Positions 41,001-56,000 are shown, counted from the first letter of the stretch. The stretch is 64,000 nucleotides of DNA from Ophioderma brevispina (GCA_023653785.1 JAMKCH010051435.1:62001-126000); one strand, 5' to 3'. Made by a program: numbers and translations. Notes: a model not told the origin generated them from the letters alone.

Positions 41001-44000
41001 TGCTTAACTATTAGAACCATTTCACTATAATAATTCTGTCATTCCATTGTAAATTCAGTCCAGTCTCAGGCAAGCTCAAAACCAAGCACTGGAGCTCAGA
41101 AATGAGGCCAAATCCTTAGCAGCTGTTGCTGAAGTTAAGGAAAGAGCATGCAAGGAGCCGAAGACACTGAACTTTGTGTTTGGAATTAACATTGGTAACA
41201 GAAAGATGGATGGGTGCTTCATGTACAACTGTAGTCGACTCATCAAAATGTATGAGAAGGTTGGGCCTCAGCTAGAAGGTGGAGTGTAAGTTGGTTTGCT
41301 TGATTCATTGGGAAGTTTTGACTCCATTTTAACTGAAAACTATATGCACTAAGATATAGGGATTCAAACATGTTACAGAGTGGTTCATTACAATTTCACA
41401 AATCAACAACGATGCGTCTGCGTATTTTTATCCCGCGAGGGCGGCTAAAGCCGCCCGAGCGGGATAAAATACGCGGACGCATCGGATGCAGAGTTGTCGT
41501 TTTGTGATGAATCACTCTGTAACATGTTTGAATCCCTTTTAACAACGAAAATCCTTGTGAAAACGTATTAATATCGTGTATAGAGGAACATAATTATTCT
41601 CACTACAATGCTACAATGTTCACAGTTCGACAAAAATCTTTCATCGTAAAGATATCTAAAGCAAAACGGTAGTTTTGGCATGCTTGTTGCTTTGCAGTTT
41701 GCACCTGGTGTCCTTGCGCGTACTCAGTTCTAAATGTGACGAACAGTGCGTCGATTTAAGCGTACCGCGTAAATGCACTTCCGTGCACACTGCGCCGGGC
41801 GTGACGCGCTAATTTGCATATCAACTGTAGGTTAATAACGAATCAACAACGGTACGCTCCTGTTCAAGGGGATACGGTGAGTTGTTGAAAGCAAAATTAA
41901 ACATGTTGTCAAGCTCAAAGGCCCATCACTTTCTTGGAGGTTTTGTATCCACCCCTGCATGATGTGGGGTTTAAAGGCAATTTTTTGTCCATGTAAACTT
42001 AAAGCATCAATTTATTGTAAAGTTTTTAATGTAGTGATGGATCAGTTTTGTATTTGGTAAATATTCAGAAACAAGTTGAAGTGGAGATAGAGATGTTGTG
42101 GTCAAAGGTCATTTAGGAATCATTTGGGGTCATTTCAAGGAGTCTTTGCCTATGTTAGATATACTATTAACATTTTTTATCGGACAACTTATTTGAGACT
42201 ATTGCTCCTATATTTTGATGATTATTGAAATAGTCCTGATAATTACATAGTAAAAATTAACATTCAAATGATCAGATTTCCAGAAATGTTACCAACCTTT
42301 GAAGCCATTGTTGTTTCTTTTCACAGTCAGTGTAGTGGCATTGTTGGCTATGTGGATATCCCTTATCTTGTTCTGGAACCCACCCACAACAAGCAAGACT
42401 TTGCTGACAACAGAGAATATACAATTCTAAAGAAAGCTCTGGGTGAATACATGTTGGATTACTGGAAGAACTGCTCAGGGATTCGTAAGTTGTACATTTA
42501 TTATGGGGTAAAAAGGATAGTGGAGTGGCTAGAAACTCAAGATATTTATATTTCTTATTTTTATTTTATTCTTTTGCTCTTCCATTCAGCAGTTGTTGTA
42601 ATTGCTAATTTTGAGTTGCACTAATTTTGAGCCAAAAATAATTAACTGCTTAATTTACATGCCTTACAAATTTTTGGAGTTTTTACTGCAAGATATAATA
42701 CCACAATACTTTTCAAACAACCTGGGGTTTGCAAGCTGACAATTTTTGGGCAGCATTTATTGTGAATTGTCTGCATGACAAATCACTGATCAAAGAGGTA
42801 AAAAATCCCTAACAATTTGACTAAAGGACCTGGTAAGCACATGAAAATTGATAATGAAAATGCTGTGGGAATCATGCTATGTTACCTTAAATTTTAAAAT
42901 TCTGACATGTTTTAAATAATTTTATACAGCCTCACAAGGTGTGCTGAAATTTTGGGAAGGGTTTGGTTACATTAGCAACAACTGGAAGGATCCACCATCT
43001 GATGAACCGAAGTTCCTCCGAAAGAGAATGATGAACTTGCCAACTATGATACAATGTGGTATGTATTCAATAAAGACAATGGAGCTTTGTTGCTGAAGAA
43101 AATCAAATTTGTAATGAATCTGTTTTAAAGGTTATTGAAGCAGTTTCCCTAGTAATAGTTGTAGTTAAAATGCAAAAGCCTATAACAGTAATCAATAGCA
43201 AATATTTGAACAATCTTTTTGCCCAGTGTGAAAAACTCCAATGATGAAATGCCTTCAGTGCTTAGACTTTCTTGTGATATACAAAGATCCTAATCCAGGG
43301 GTTCTCAACTGGAGGCCGGCAGGCCAAATCCAGCCTGCCGGCTGATGAAGGTTTGGCCAACCAACCAGTCCAAAACATACAGAAAAGATATTGTAAAAAG
43401 TGCATTTGTCCCTTGAATATGTGTAAGTACTCTATGGCTTGTGGACAAATATAGCTGAGAACCCCTGTCCTAATCTTACTGACATGATAGTGGTGACTTC
43501 TATCTTTGGAGAAGGCATTCGTAGACTTGAAAACTGCTGATTAAAACACTTCAGATTTGACCAGTATCACACTCTTATGCAAAAAAAAAAAAAACCTATA
43601 TGAAGTAGGTAAAATAATGTGGTTGCCAGAATTGAAGCCAAAATTGTTGTAGTTGTTGCTTTTTGAATACAAGACAAATTAGCTTAAAATGCCTAATTTC
43701 CCTTTTGTATTTAGATCTCTGTCTGAAGTGGAGGAAGCTCCCATTTTCTGCCAGTAACCTAAAGCAGGATTTTCCAGAGCATTGGGACTGTGAAATGAAT
43801 CCAGACAGTAGCCATAACAGGTAAGAGAAATTGTCATAAGAAATTTAGTGGTAACATGTTAACTCCAAAGATCTTCCAAAGTAGGAGCATTGCGGGGATA
43901 TGGGCATTAGCCTCTTACACATATTATAATTCCTCTCCCAGTCATTAATGTGTGATCAAACCACTGCAAAAGTTAAGCATAAATGTGTATTACATAAGGC

Positions 44001-47000
44001 TCTATTCCTTTATATTGTTCAGATGCACTCAAGTAGAAGAAAAGCTTAACATTGCAGTGGCCCAGTACAAGAAGGAAATCAAGTCAGCCGAGGAGAAACT
44101 TGAAATGCAACAAGAGGTAATGTGGATTAAAGGCACGAAAATGAAAAAAAAATGTTTTTTTTTATTGATAATCAAGTTTGTTAAAATTATAGAAAGGGTT
44201 GTACTAGTAAACAGTAGGCAGTATACGCTACCTGATGGAACAAAATCAAATGACCTGAGTGAGAAACAAAATCTTATGTTTTTGTACTGTTGCAATTCAC
44301 CAATTAGTCACAAACACTTATAGAAATCCCTTGGCAAACACTAATTGGACATTGTGAAACAAGGATAGCAAATTGGAGCAGTGAGGACGTGAAGTAAATT
44401 AGCACTTGTTTTTGATGAGGAATGGGTATTACTCGACCGCTTTCAGTTGCGTAACAGGCGAGTAGGCTACAGTGGAATAGTGATATTGCTTCCTGCCAAC
44501 CAACCAAAATACATCCGTACATTTATCATCTGTATGACAACAGAAGACCAACACAATATGGTGTAGGTGGGGGTAAAAAAAAGATAGTCAAAAAATAGTG
44601 GAGGTAATAACAAAATTGTTATTGCTTAGAAATATTTTAGCTAAAGCTATTTTGTTATTTTTCCTTTCATTTCAGAAAGCAAGGAAGGAATTGGAAAAAT
44701 TACAAGCTATGAAGGTAAGATTTGAACTATTACCAAGCAATGTATTTTATATTTAGAATAAAAAGGCATAACCAAGATTTTGTCTGCAATTCTTTAAGTA
44801 TGTGTTCACTACAAAGCAGAATTGCTGATAATATTGCAAGATGGAAGGTTATCATATCAGTAGTAATGTAATGGAATTAGTTTATCATGGTGAAGTATTA
44901 AAACTTCAAATGGAAAAGAGTATGTTTGATCTCAATGTATTTAGACCTGCCCAGTGTATATGAATTCAAACGTCTCAAAAGCCATTGACAAAATGTCAAG
45001 ATAGCTGATATAGTTACCAAGACAGTCCAGAGAGAAAGCTATGTAGAATCTTAAATGCCAGAAAGTGTCTTGAGAGAAATGGCATATTGTTACTTATATA
45101 CATAAGTTTGCTTTCTTAATTAGCGAACAATTTCTGGACCTTGAAAAGCTTGCATTTTTAGGAATTTTAATGTCAAATTTTTAATTTTAAAAATATTCTT
45201 TTGTCAATCTTGCAAGTTCTTAATATATCAGAAAAATTCAGTTCCAGTAATGTTTCATGTAACTTAAATCTGATTTTGAGGTTCACATGAATGTAATTAT
45301 GAACTACTTTCTCGCAGAAAGCGGCTATGCCTGTAACCCGAAGGGATCCGTCGCACAAGCGCCATCACCCAGACAACCTATGACATACAGCATGAGAAAC
45401 AGCTCAGAAAGAGTTTCAAACAGGCGAGACTCATATCCAGAGAGAACGTCCAACAGAAGGGACTCCTACCCTGACAGAACGGCCAGTATCAGGAGGGATT
45501 CTTATCCTGACAGAACGGCCAGTATCAGGAGGGATTCTTATCCTGAAAGGAAGCGAGAGAGGAAGGTGTGTGAAATATACTCAACAAACTTGGTGGTTTT
45601 CGGTGAAATCAAAAATTTGTAAACACGGAAGATACCAGTCTGAACTTCATACCAGGAAGGTTGTTCATATTTGTTAACAGTTCAGTGTTTCTGTTCAAGT
45701 AGTTCTGCAAATGTAACAAATTTGATATGTGTAATACTTTGATACAATTAAAAGAGTTGGATACTTTTAACTTGATGTTTTTCACGTGTGGCATGGGTAC
45801 AATCGCCATATCTGCAAGTACACATCTTTTACTGCTTCACTGCCATTATAAGCTTAAACAAGTTCATCCGTAGCTCTATGCAAAACGCCAGTTAAAACTT
45901 TACTGTGAGATGTTAACATGTAATTGTCCCCGCCGAACGAGTTCGACGGACTCTAAAATGAGCAGCGTCTGTCGGTCCGTTTCGTCTGTGATAAAAATGT
46001 TTAACCCATGTTGTATATGATTTATCTGGAGTTCGGTACGGGCGAAGCATTGGTGGAACTTGGTGGAAAGAAGCGGGTTGACGAGTTCTCCGACCTGATT
46101 AGATTTTTGGGCGTAAAATATGCTAATTTGCATACTTTATGAAAATTATCTGCAGGCGTCTGTGCAAGTTTTCTGGAGTTCTGTAAGGCGTATAATGATG
46201 TTACCTTGGTGGAAGGAAACGGGCTTAAGAGTTCTCGACCTGATTAGAATTTGGGCATATTTTGGGGCAAATTGAGTATCAAATGAGCTAATTAATATCA
46301 AGATCAGCGTAATTGCTATCTTTTTGACAACTGTACATGGGATACTCAAAATTCCTCCCACCTGTCGCTGCATTAAAGGCTATCATGGGCCACCTCTTTT
46401 TGCAATTTGAGTTGTGATACATCGGCTTAGGTATGCCAAGTGAGCTAATTAAATATGCATAATTGCGATATCTCTGATACGGTACGTTGGATAGGCAAAA
46501 TCCCCCCCTTCGCTACATTGGACTACTATGCCATAGGTGAGGGGTGGAGGGTTTTGGGGAGGGTTGCGGCTTGGGTATGCAAATGAGCTAATTAAATTGC
46601 GGTATTGCTGTATCTCTGAAACGTACGTCAATAGGCAAAATTCCTTCGCTACAATGAGACGAGCTATGCCATAGGGGAAGGGGGTGGGGGTGGTGTTGAA
46701 GGGTGTTGGTGAGGGGGTGGGGTGTGGCAGGTGTTTGGGGAGGGGGTGGGGGGTGGCACTGGTTTTGCCCACTAGGGGGGGGGGGTTGTTTCATGTGTTG
46801 GGGAGGGGGTTGGGTTGTTGCATGGTGTTAGGAGGGGTTGTTGCGATGTGGCGGGGGAGGGGTTGGAAGGTGTGGAGGGTGATCGTGTTAGGGAGGGTGG
46901 TTGGTGTTAGGGAGGGTGTTGGGAGTGTGATGTTGTGGGTGTATTGTGAAGGTGAAGCGTGTTACTGGTAGGGTGGGGTGTGCGGGATTTGGGGTGTTGA

Positions 47001-50000
47001 TGGGTGGGGTGGGTGTGCCGAGTGTTGGGAAGGGGGTGGGGTTTTGGGATTGTGGGTGGGGTTTGGGAGTTGTGGGGTGTTGGGGACGGGGGCGGGTGTT
47101 GCGGGTGAGGGGGTGGGGTTGCAGGGTGTTGGGTTTTTGCGGGGTTTGGTGGGGATGGGGTTGGGTTGTTTGGGGAGGGTTAGGTGCATTTTTCGCCTGT
47201 TAGTGATCGCGACATTCGGCGGGGACAGATTTTGACAACGCATCCGAAAATACGAGTTCAGCCTTGTTTTTTTTTTATTTGGGCAGCCATCTCCACCGCC
47301 CCCCCCCAACCGCAACCAATTGGAAAGCTTAAGCCGGTCATGATTCAAAAGAAAAGGTAAGACAGGTTTTACCTAGTCTGATATACAAAAGGCAAGTTGC
47401 ATATTAGAAAAAAAATGTATTGACGCCCCACATACATTTTACAGGCAATTGCCTAATTTGGGGACATTTTGTTGAGAAAGAGGATGATTTCAGACATTCT
47501 GAATAGATCTTGCCTGTACAAAGTATCGCAAATTAGATTTTCCCTTCCACCAATTTTCAAGCATTTGTGACATGGATCGCATGGCCATCCATAATAGGAT
47601 TGGTTACCAAAAAGTCCACTTCCAATGTTACATCTTAGATGTCTGAAATGTTTTGTTTACATTTTTTTGAATAATTGACTATTTGGCAGTGGGAAGTTGC
47701 TGTAGTGATAATGAAATTTCTTAGTGACAGGCTTACCCTAGAGCTTGCATACCCATTGGAATGCATACTGTGCCATAGAGTGTAGTAGTTTCCATTTTGG
47801 TTCATCAGAACTTGAACATAAACATTGAACAAAATTCTGCCGTGAAGTAAGATCTTGCATCAAAAAAGTCATTGGATTAAAGAAAATTATTGCAACTATA
47901 TGAACAATCTAAATGAACCAGCCCAGTGTGGGTGGTAAAGGTAATGTGAAAGTTTTTCTTTCTTTCCTGCCCTATAATGCAGGTTCCTACCAGACCAGTA
48001 GGCAAAGCAGCTCCAGTTGTCCAAGCTAAGTCCAACCAACCTAAATCTCATTTATTTCACTTAGTCAGCCGTCGTACCTTCCTCAATTTCATCCATCAAC
48101 GAACGCCTGTACAAGTCAGTCGTTAAGTAATTAAAAAATGTGAAGAATAAACGTGTGAGTGTTTTACTCCACACTCCACTCATTTTGGGGACTTTTTATA
48201 TTTTAGCTTATCGATCCTTGCTGAATTTGTTCCCACAGAAGTATCTTTGCCAAGCCCATTTGGAACATGACTGAACAGTTACCTCACTGTTTGCCTTCCC
48301 TTGCTGTTGTCCACAACGTTTATGTCAATGGTCAAAGATTGCATTGTCCCAAAACACATATTCTTCAAGACATAAGTGGACCCTTTTAGATCCAAGACCT
48401 GTGTGTTTTTATTTCAGTCATAGGTTCTACTGATGCATGCAAAAAGCCACTACGTCATTAAAGTAGTGAAACTTTGTTGAAGTCGATTTTTTATTATTTG
48501 GGATGCTTTAAAATTGTGAGATTTCTATAACATAAGAGACCATGCTTTGCCAATAAGAATTTAATTGCTAAATATCTTATGTTGTAATGACTCCAACACT
48601 TTCTGACTAAATTGACTATCTCAGGTTTGTAAGTTTGCCGCTTCTGCACCATAATTTGGTATAATGAAAATCTGGTATTGTAAGACCCACATCGACATTT
48701 TCCCGACATCTTTGACCAAGTCCTTAAGTCCGCCTCAAGATTTCCTGAGGAGGGCGCCCTCAATTTCCAAAAAAAATCGTGTTTTTTGCATGTACATAAT
48801 GCTTGTCCATATACTAATCAATGTGTGAAATTGCTAAGCTTAAATCGAATTCCTTCATATAGAAAATCACAACTTTGTTATAAAATTCCGGATCCGCAAT
48901 TTTTGTTATACACAGTATCCTATGGGGCGTAATACTACACATAAATCCGATTCATCTCAAATTTCGGAATTGTGCATTTTAGGTTACTATCTTTAGTTTT
49001 AGTTGACTATTTTTCATTATTACACAAAAAAATATTTTGAAATCTCTGAGTCAGACTTTAAGGTCAGTGATTTTATTTTCTTGTAAATAAGAAAATAAAG
49101 CATTGGTGTGACCATAGAGGGCCTTCCAATCCTGTCGGCAAAACTGTAGGTAGACACAAGTCATGATTTTCAGTAGGAGTCCTAGTTGAAACAACCAAAA
49201 TATGATTTACAACCTTTTCTATAAATGAAACTGAAAACTTAAAGGGTGGTTGACAATGGTGTCATTTTTCTAACAGAGGTCATCATCAAATAGCTCTGCT
49301 TCAAGTAAGAGAGGAACAACAACAAAGAGGAAGAGTGATTCAACAAGTGAAGAAAGTAGTTCCAGTGAGGTAGGGTTTATGTTCAGTTTTTGGTTTTAAT
49401 AAATGAGGTAATGATTTTTATAAAATTGTTTGATCGGTTTCTACAAGTACCTTGCCATATGAACTTCCATTGACAAAACTGTATCACAATTCATATTAAT
49501 GTAATGATAATAATAAACTAGCATTTATATGGCATTCTAAAAAGAACAGCTCCTTACAGGGCAACTGACAAATTTTGACAGACAAAGCAACTTACATGCA
49601 ACAGCAGCTCAATCAGCGCCATGTTGTTACATCCCAACAAATAACCAAACAAACATGGGTACTGAGCACTTTCAAGATTCATCAGCATATATCAAATGAT
49701 CAATGAAGAGAGAAGAAATTTTTAAAATTCAATAGCTCTTACACACATTAAATATAGAATTGAGTAAAATAATCCAGCAAGCAGCCCACTAAGAATATGA
49801 ACCAGGAACCCTTGGGTCCAAAAGCAAACTCTATATTTGTTACACCACTCCATAAATTATTAGAAACATTATGTTACTTAGAAATCGAGGGTTGACAATC
49901 AGAAGGACGTAACTCAGGACTGAAAGAAATATTAAAGAATTTCTTTAATTCTGCTGATTCATAATTAAAAATTGTTCTTTGTTTACTAAAGTTTATATAA

Positions 50001-53000
50001 TGTTTGCTTACAGTACCATATATGAGCTTTATGAGATGTTTACATTTTGAGTAATGAATAGATTTGCTTAGTAGAAAATATTAAACATTGCATTTCTCAA
50101 AAGCAGTATTACAGCAGAATTAAAGAAATTCTTTATAATTTCTTTCAGTGCTGAGTTACATCCTTCTGATTTTCAAACCTCAATATAAGTAGTAAACAAA
50201 AGAAACAATTTTTAATTATGAACAGCAGAATTAAATAAATTCTTTAAATATTTGTTTCAGTGTGAGTTATGTCCTTCTGATTGTCCAAACCCTCGAAAAT
50301 GAATGTGCAGTTCTGTTCAATAACATTAGTGTTTCTTACCGAGTGAAGAGGAAAAAAAGAAGTTATCAAATATCAAAAAGGAAGAACACCAGCAATAGCA
50401 GAGAGGTAATGAACCACAGGTGTTCAAACAAGGGGAAATGGGGAGGGGCATAACATGTCAATGAGTATATATTATATATAATAGATACTATATATATATA
50501 GATATATTATCTATATGTGTGTGTTTGTAGGTAAAGAACCTTTCAAACAAACTATGAGGACCTCTATGCAGATCATTCTGCCTCTTATTTTTGGCACGTA
50601 CCTGAAAGGTGCTTTTCACACTCATTGACCTGATTTTGTAAATTCTACTCCCAAGAGACGACGTTTACAAGAAAACTTGATTTACAAGCTAAAGTTAGGT
50701 TCATAAGATCCTACTTTGAAAAGAATCGGTTGTAACTCTCCTCATCCTTCAGCTGTGATGACTTGCAAACTTTCTTCACTTTGACCTGAAGCTAACAGGG
50801 CAGTGTTGATAACACAAGAGCAAAATCTGAGCTGGTACTAGATGCATTTGACACCCCCTCCCCCAGAAATTAGCCTGATGTAGCAACTGCTAATGTGTTT
50901 GCACCTTAATATGTTGATGAGGTGAGATACAGCGTTTACTAAGAGACTGATGTTTGTTAGTAATATCTTGCAACCTGTTAGCAAATCTGGGTGATTTTGA
51001 AACACCTGCTAGTTAAGCAGTAATTATTGAAAGAAATTTGTGTGGGTGTGGGTGGGTGTTTATGACGAAAACAACTTGTTATAATAATTTTTAAAAATAC
51101 ATTTGATATATAAAGTACATTTGACCAGAAGTTGTAAAATTCTAGGCATTGGGTGCAAAATGTTTAACTGCATAGTGAAAAAAATATGTTAAGAGAACAG
51201 TCATTAAGTCTGATCAATGGATTTTTTTGTATTAAGACTTCCAAAAAGGTTGAGAAGATGGAAGTTAGCACAGAGCAGGACAATACAGACACAACTCTTA
51301 GCAGTCCACTAAGCAGTGACATGGAAACCGATTCTGAAGGTTAGTTCTATTAGTGGTTACTGGTTAAATTGGTTGTACAAGGACAATGTCCTCTTGCTTC
51401 TTGGCAGAATTTCTGCCTGCATCACTTAATGTAAAATAAATTGCCTCCACAGCTGTTTGACCCCATACAAATCGTCAGTTCACACAAGAGATATGCGCAT
51501 GCATGTCATGTCCAAGAAATAATGAGCTAGAGTATAGGCATTCAATACATGAGAAATCAAAATACCAAAACAGATTCGGATCCTAATTTCAGATGTAGAA
51601 GAAAGTGCAAGTGAAAGCCTGTGAGAAGAAACAGATTGGAACAGCCATGCTGGGGTATTAAACCCAGACTTGATTGATAAAGAAGATTGTAACAGAAATT
51701 ATATTGGTCGGTGTGGCATATTCCATTTCAGCTGAAATGACCCTAACAGCTTTACTCTTGGCATCACTAAGGCAAATTGTCTTAAATGTTAAACCTTTGG
51801 TTTTCAACTAGAATATGGGTATGAAATAAGTTGGATTTAGTTGGCTATGATTAATTGAATCGCCACATAATTGGAGAAAACTCAACAGCTGTTGATTGAA
51901 AAAAATAATTTCAATTTAAATTTGGACTTGAAGATTTAAAACAGGTACAGAGCAATTGAAATGTTACAATTATATTGGGGGAAAATAACGAAATCATTTA
52001 AGCTTTTGATTTTTTTTCTGTTATTACTATAGCTGAATATGAATGAGCTTTGTTGGGGCATGTCTTGTTTTGTGTATGTGTGTCTTTTTGGTTTGTATGA
52101 AACTTAGGCTTAGGTGATGATCAAATCTGGCCTTATTGGCCTCTTGATCATCTCCTCAATATCATTGTTATTCGTGTCTTAAGATTTATGTGATAATATT
52201 GAAATAAAAAGTTGATTTGTTTACAATTGGATGCTTATAGCTTAGTTCAAAATCAAATTCATTTTAATCTCTTCACAGCCCTGGGACAAAAGGTAGAAGC
52301 ACGGGTCAGTGGTACATGGCACACAGGCAAAGTCTTCAAAGTGCAGAGAAGGGGTCAGTGTGAGAGGTGGAGAATTAAATTTGATAAGAATAACAAGGAC
52401 AAGTATGATAAATGGTGCGTTAAATTCCTGATGTGCTTTTTTCATATCGTAAGAGATTCTGTGCTAAAATAAGTAGATGTACTTTAAAACAATTGAATTG
52501 GTCAAATATATATTGAGAGATAAAGTGAAGCGCAATTGTTAGTGTGTAATATTGTTTTGGCTGTGATGATGCAACACACTTTGACCTGAAAGTCAGAGAA
52601 CCTCTGTTGAACAATTGCTCGCAATTTCTGAGTCAAAACAACTTGAGCTTTTTGCCTGGAATACTGTGGACAAGCGTGTTTAAATCATAACTAAGATAAG
52701 AAAATGTTTTGATTTCAGGTTTAATAGTGACAGTAAGGATATCAGAGTGGCAAGCAGTGAAACAGAAGAGGAGGAGGAGGAGGAAGAGAAGAAAGAAGAG
52801 AAGAAAAAGGTGAATCATGGGTTACACTGTATTTTGCAACAGCTCTTAAGTACCTCAAGTGTTTGGAGAAAAGACTTGGATGAGTTTTTTGTTTTGAAAT
52901 TTAAACCACTTTAATGGGATCCTTCAGTAAGATTTATCCTGGAGTATCTTTATCTCAAGCCGACACTTGGTAATAAAAAGTCGTAAAGGTGAACATGAGT

Positions 53001-56000
53001 GATACATAAGGAATATTATAATGAGTGAGCGATCTTCCTCGCTCTTCGGTCCCTCGGTGTATTCCTTGTGATTGTGCTCTTTCTGTGAAACATGTATTAC
53101 TTGAGTGTGTTGATTATGCGCTTATTCGTAGAAAATATTATAGCGTCCCAGATTTGAAAACATCATTTCAAGATATTAGGCCTCTTCAGGTGATAAATTT
53201 CCTGAAGGAGGCTGATTTGTTTAAATATTAACTTTTTAAAATGTTGTGATTGAAATTTATTGTGGTGTATGTTTTGTAAAGATTTTGATGTTTTTAATAA
53301 TCATAATGACACGATATGACACAATTGTGTTGAGTTGTCGTTAAACTTTAATACTCACTCACTCACTCTTCGGGCCACATTTCCGGTTTTAATATTGACA
53401 AAGTAGCAACATAAAACAAACCAATTGGTAAAAAGTTAAAATTGAAAATTCCTGGAGAAAATTGAAATCTCACACTAAATTCAGAATTTGTTGAGTATTT
53501 TCTGATTTACATCCACTTATATCCATCTTGTAGGTCACATGAAAATGACGGGTAGGCCGGAGGTTGGCCTCCCTTTCTTACAATAATGAAAACATGTTTC
53601 AACTGTCTGTGTGCCAGGGTGTTGTAATTAAAATGTATTGAACATGGCAGTAATTGTTTAATATTATGTGAAGTGTACACCATCATTAAAAAAGAATACA
53701 AGTACTGCAACATTTTTCATTTCCATTTCAGAGTGAGACATCAGTTTCTGATAAAAAGAGAACTTCCAAAACAAATGAACAAACATCAAAATCTAAACAA
53801 TCAGAACCTGCAACTCCTAAACAACCTGTTTCTAAAGCCAAGCCAATATCAAGGACTTCCCTCCCCTCCAGAACTAGATCTCAAGAAAAAGAGAAGGATG
53901 TTGAGAAAGAGGAGGAGGAGGAGGAAGAACAAATGGAGGAATCCCCACCTGCAGAAAAGACAAGATCTAAGAGAAGTCAACCTGTTGCTAAGGAAACGCC
54001 TGTTAAGGAAAAGGAGAAGCCTGCAGCTAAAACCAAGGCTAAGGAAAATGCAGTAGAGAAAGAAGAGACTATTAAGAAGGATGAAGTAAAAGATGTCAAA
54101 GATAATAAAGATTCAAGTTTGGAAAGCAGCAAAGAGTTTGAAGCCGCCAAACAGATACATGAGAAATTGGGGAATGGATACAGGTAAAGATGAAATGCCT
54201 CTGTAATAGCTACCAGTTAACCCTTTACACAAGTTTGTTTGCACATGTCTAACATTTTAAGTAAACTGTGAAATTAAGATATTCAGGTCGTAACTAGTTT
54301 TGTTTTTCATCAGGAGCCTAATGTTTGAACTTGCTGTGATTGCCCAATGAAGAAACTCAGGATGCCTTATTTTGAGGCTAACATGCAGGGAAAGACACTT
54401 TTGCTTCTTAGTTTTCTTTATCTTCTCTATATTTTCTTCCCCTGTTCTTATTTTCTCATTTCTGATACTGAGGAGTAAAAGATTGTCCTTCTCTGTTGTG
54501 GAGTTAGCTCATGAGCTACAAAAATGAGTTCAGAGGGCAGTCATAAGTGGAAAATCCCAGTGGCAGTAGTTACAACTGGAGCTATTGAAATTAGAAACAT
54601 ATAATAATTGATAGTTCCGTTTAGGCTTATAAATCTGTACATTTCTACACTTTTAAGATGTTGGAATTTCGTGATTTATGGGAGTTTTTACATAGTTGTT
54701 CCAGCTGAATAAGTAGTTCAGAACAGTATTATACGCTGCTAATGTGTGTGTGTTTACAACTGTGCCTCTGGATCTGTGTGTGTGCATGTCCATAGCAAAA
54801 ATTTTCAAATTTGATTTCTAACCTAGCATTTCCAATTTTAAAACTTGTTAAATAATAGGGGGGGATGCTAGAGTGTCACAGTATGATAGAGTGGTGTTGG
54901 AGCATTTGAGGTCAAATAAGATTGTCCACAGTAAAAAGTTAAGGTGGAATGTTATCATAGCATGCTAGTTCTCTCATTTGTAAAGTCTTGTGCCAATCTC
55001 AATGAAACTGGTCTACATATGGGGGATATGACAGTCTGGCATTTTTCAGGTCAAAGTTCATTTAGGGTCATATACTTTTCTTATAAGCAGGATTGTGTAT
55101 TTGTGATTTCTCTTAAACCAAAAAACACAATATTTAGCTGTACTGTTTAACATTGTCTCTATCTTCCAGAAAATGCTTGAGGTATTTCTTGCCACCATCA
55201 TGGTCAATGAATAAGGACCAAATCAACGAATTGAATCTTGAAGAACTGAGTACTTTTCCACTGGAGTCTTTCTTCGACCATTATGAGAAAGGATTACGAG
55301 ATGTAAGAAAATGTTAACGCATGGGGAAAGATTCTTGTAATTAATCTTAGATATGGCTGAAGGAAAAATGTTGTGGTGAATAGAGGGAGATAAATTGATG
55401 TTGGGGGGATTTCAGAAATTCTGAAATGCCACAAAACTAAAAACTAGGGAAAATATGGAAGGGGACAATCCAGAATACATAAATGGTAAATCCAGAAATA
55501 GCACTGGGTTATCAAGTACTACATTGAAAGAGGTATACTTAAAGGGAATAAGCAGCAATTGCTGCATCCGAAACATTGAAAACAAATTCTCAAAATTTGT
55601 ATTTTGATATTTGTTTTAAATGGAATGGATGTGCTAACTTAAACTGCAAAGGGTTGGCCTGAAATCAGAATATATTAAGACAAGCCAGACTTTCTCATTT
55701 GTATTCTGTAATTTCTATACGTGCGTATTCAAAATTCCGTCTTGAGATCAAAAAAGCCTTTCCCTTTGAAATATCCAGATTTAGTAGCGTAATATTGTGC
55801 ACATGACCCGTCAGTTTGGAACCTCAACACAAACTTGATCCTTGTTGATTCTGTGCTGGTGTAAAAACCACAACCAATCAGTGGGGATGACTGGCGCTAT
55901 TCTCATCCTTACCTGCAACCCGGGTGAGATCGCCTCGCGGTATGTCTACTATGCGAAGACGGTATGACGCATACTGCTCACAAAAATTCCATTTTTCACT

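Noticed and set aside
46588..47348. Overlapping open frames of 68-128 codons on both strands
   Set aside because: They arise from a G-rich tract with few stop codons; the products are Gly/Val/Trp or Pro/His repeats with no domain.
51593..51620. Possible extra MORC2 micro-exon (VEESASES)
   Set aside because: It has AG and GT borders but 28 nt breaks the phase, while exon 22 joins exon 23 in frame without it.
53673..54056. 127-codon Arg/Leu-rich frame overlapping exon 25
   Set aside because: It is a shifted-frame shadow of the Lys/Glu-rich MORC2 exon 25, which has matching splice phases.
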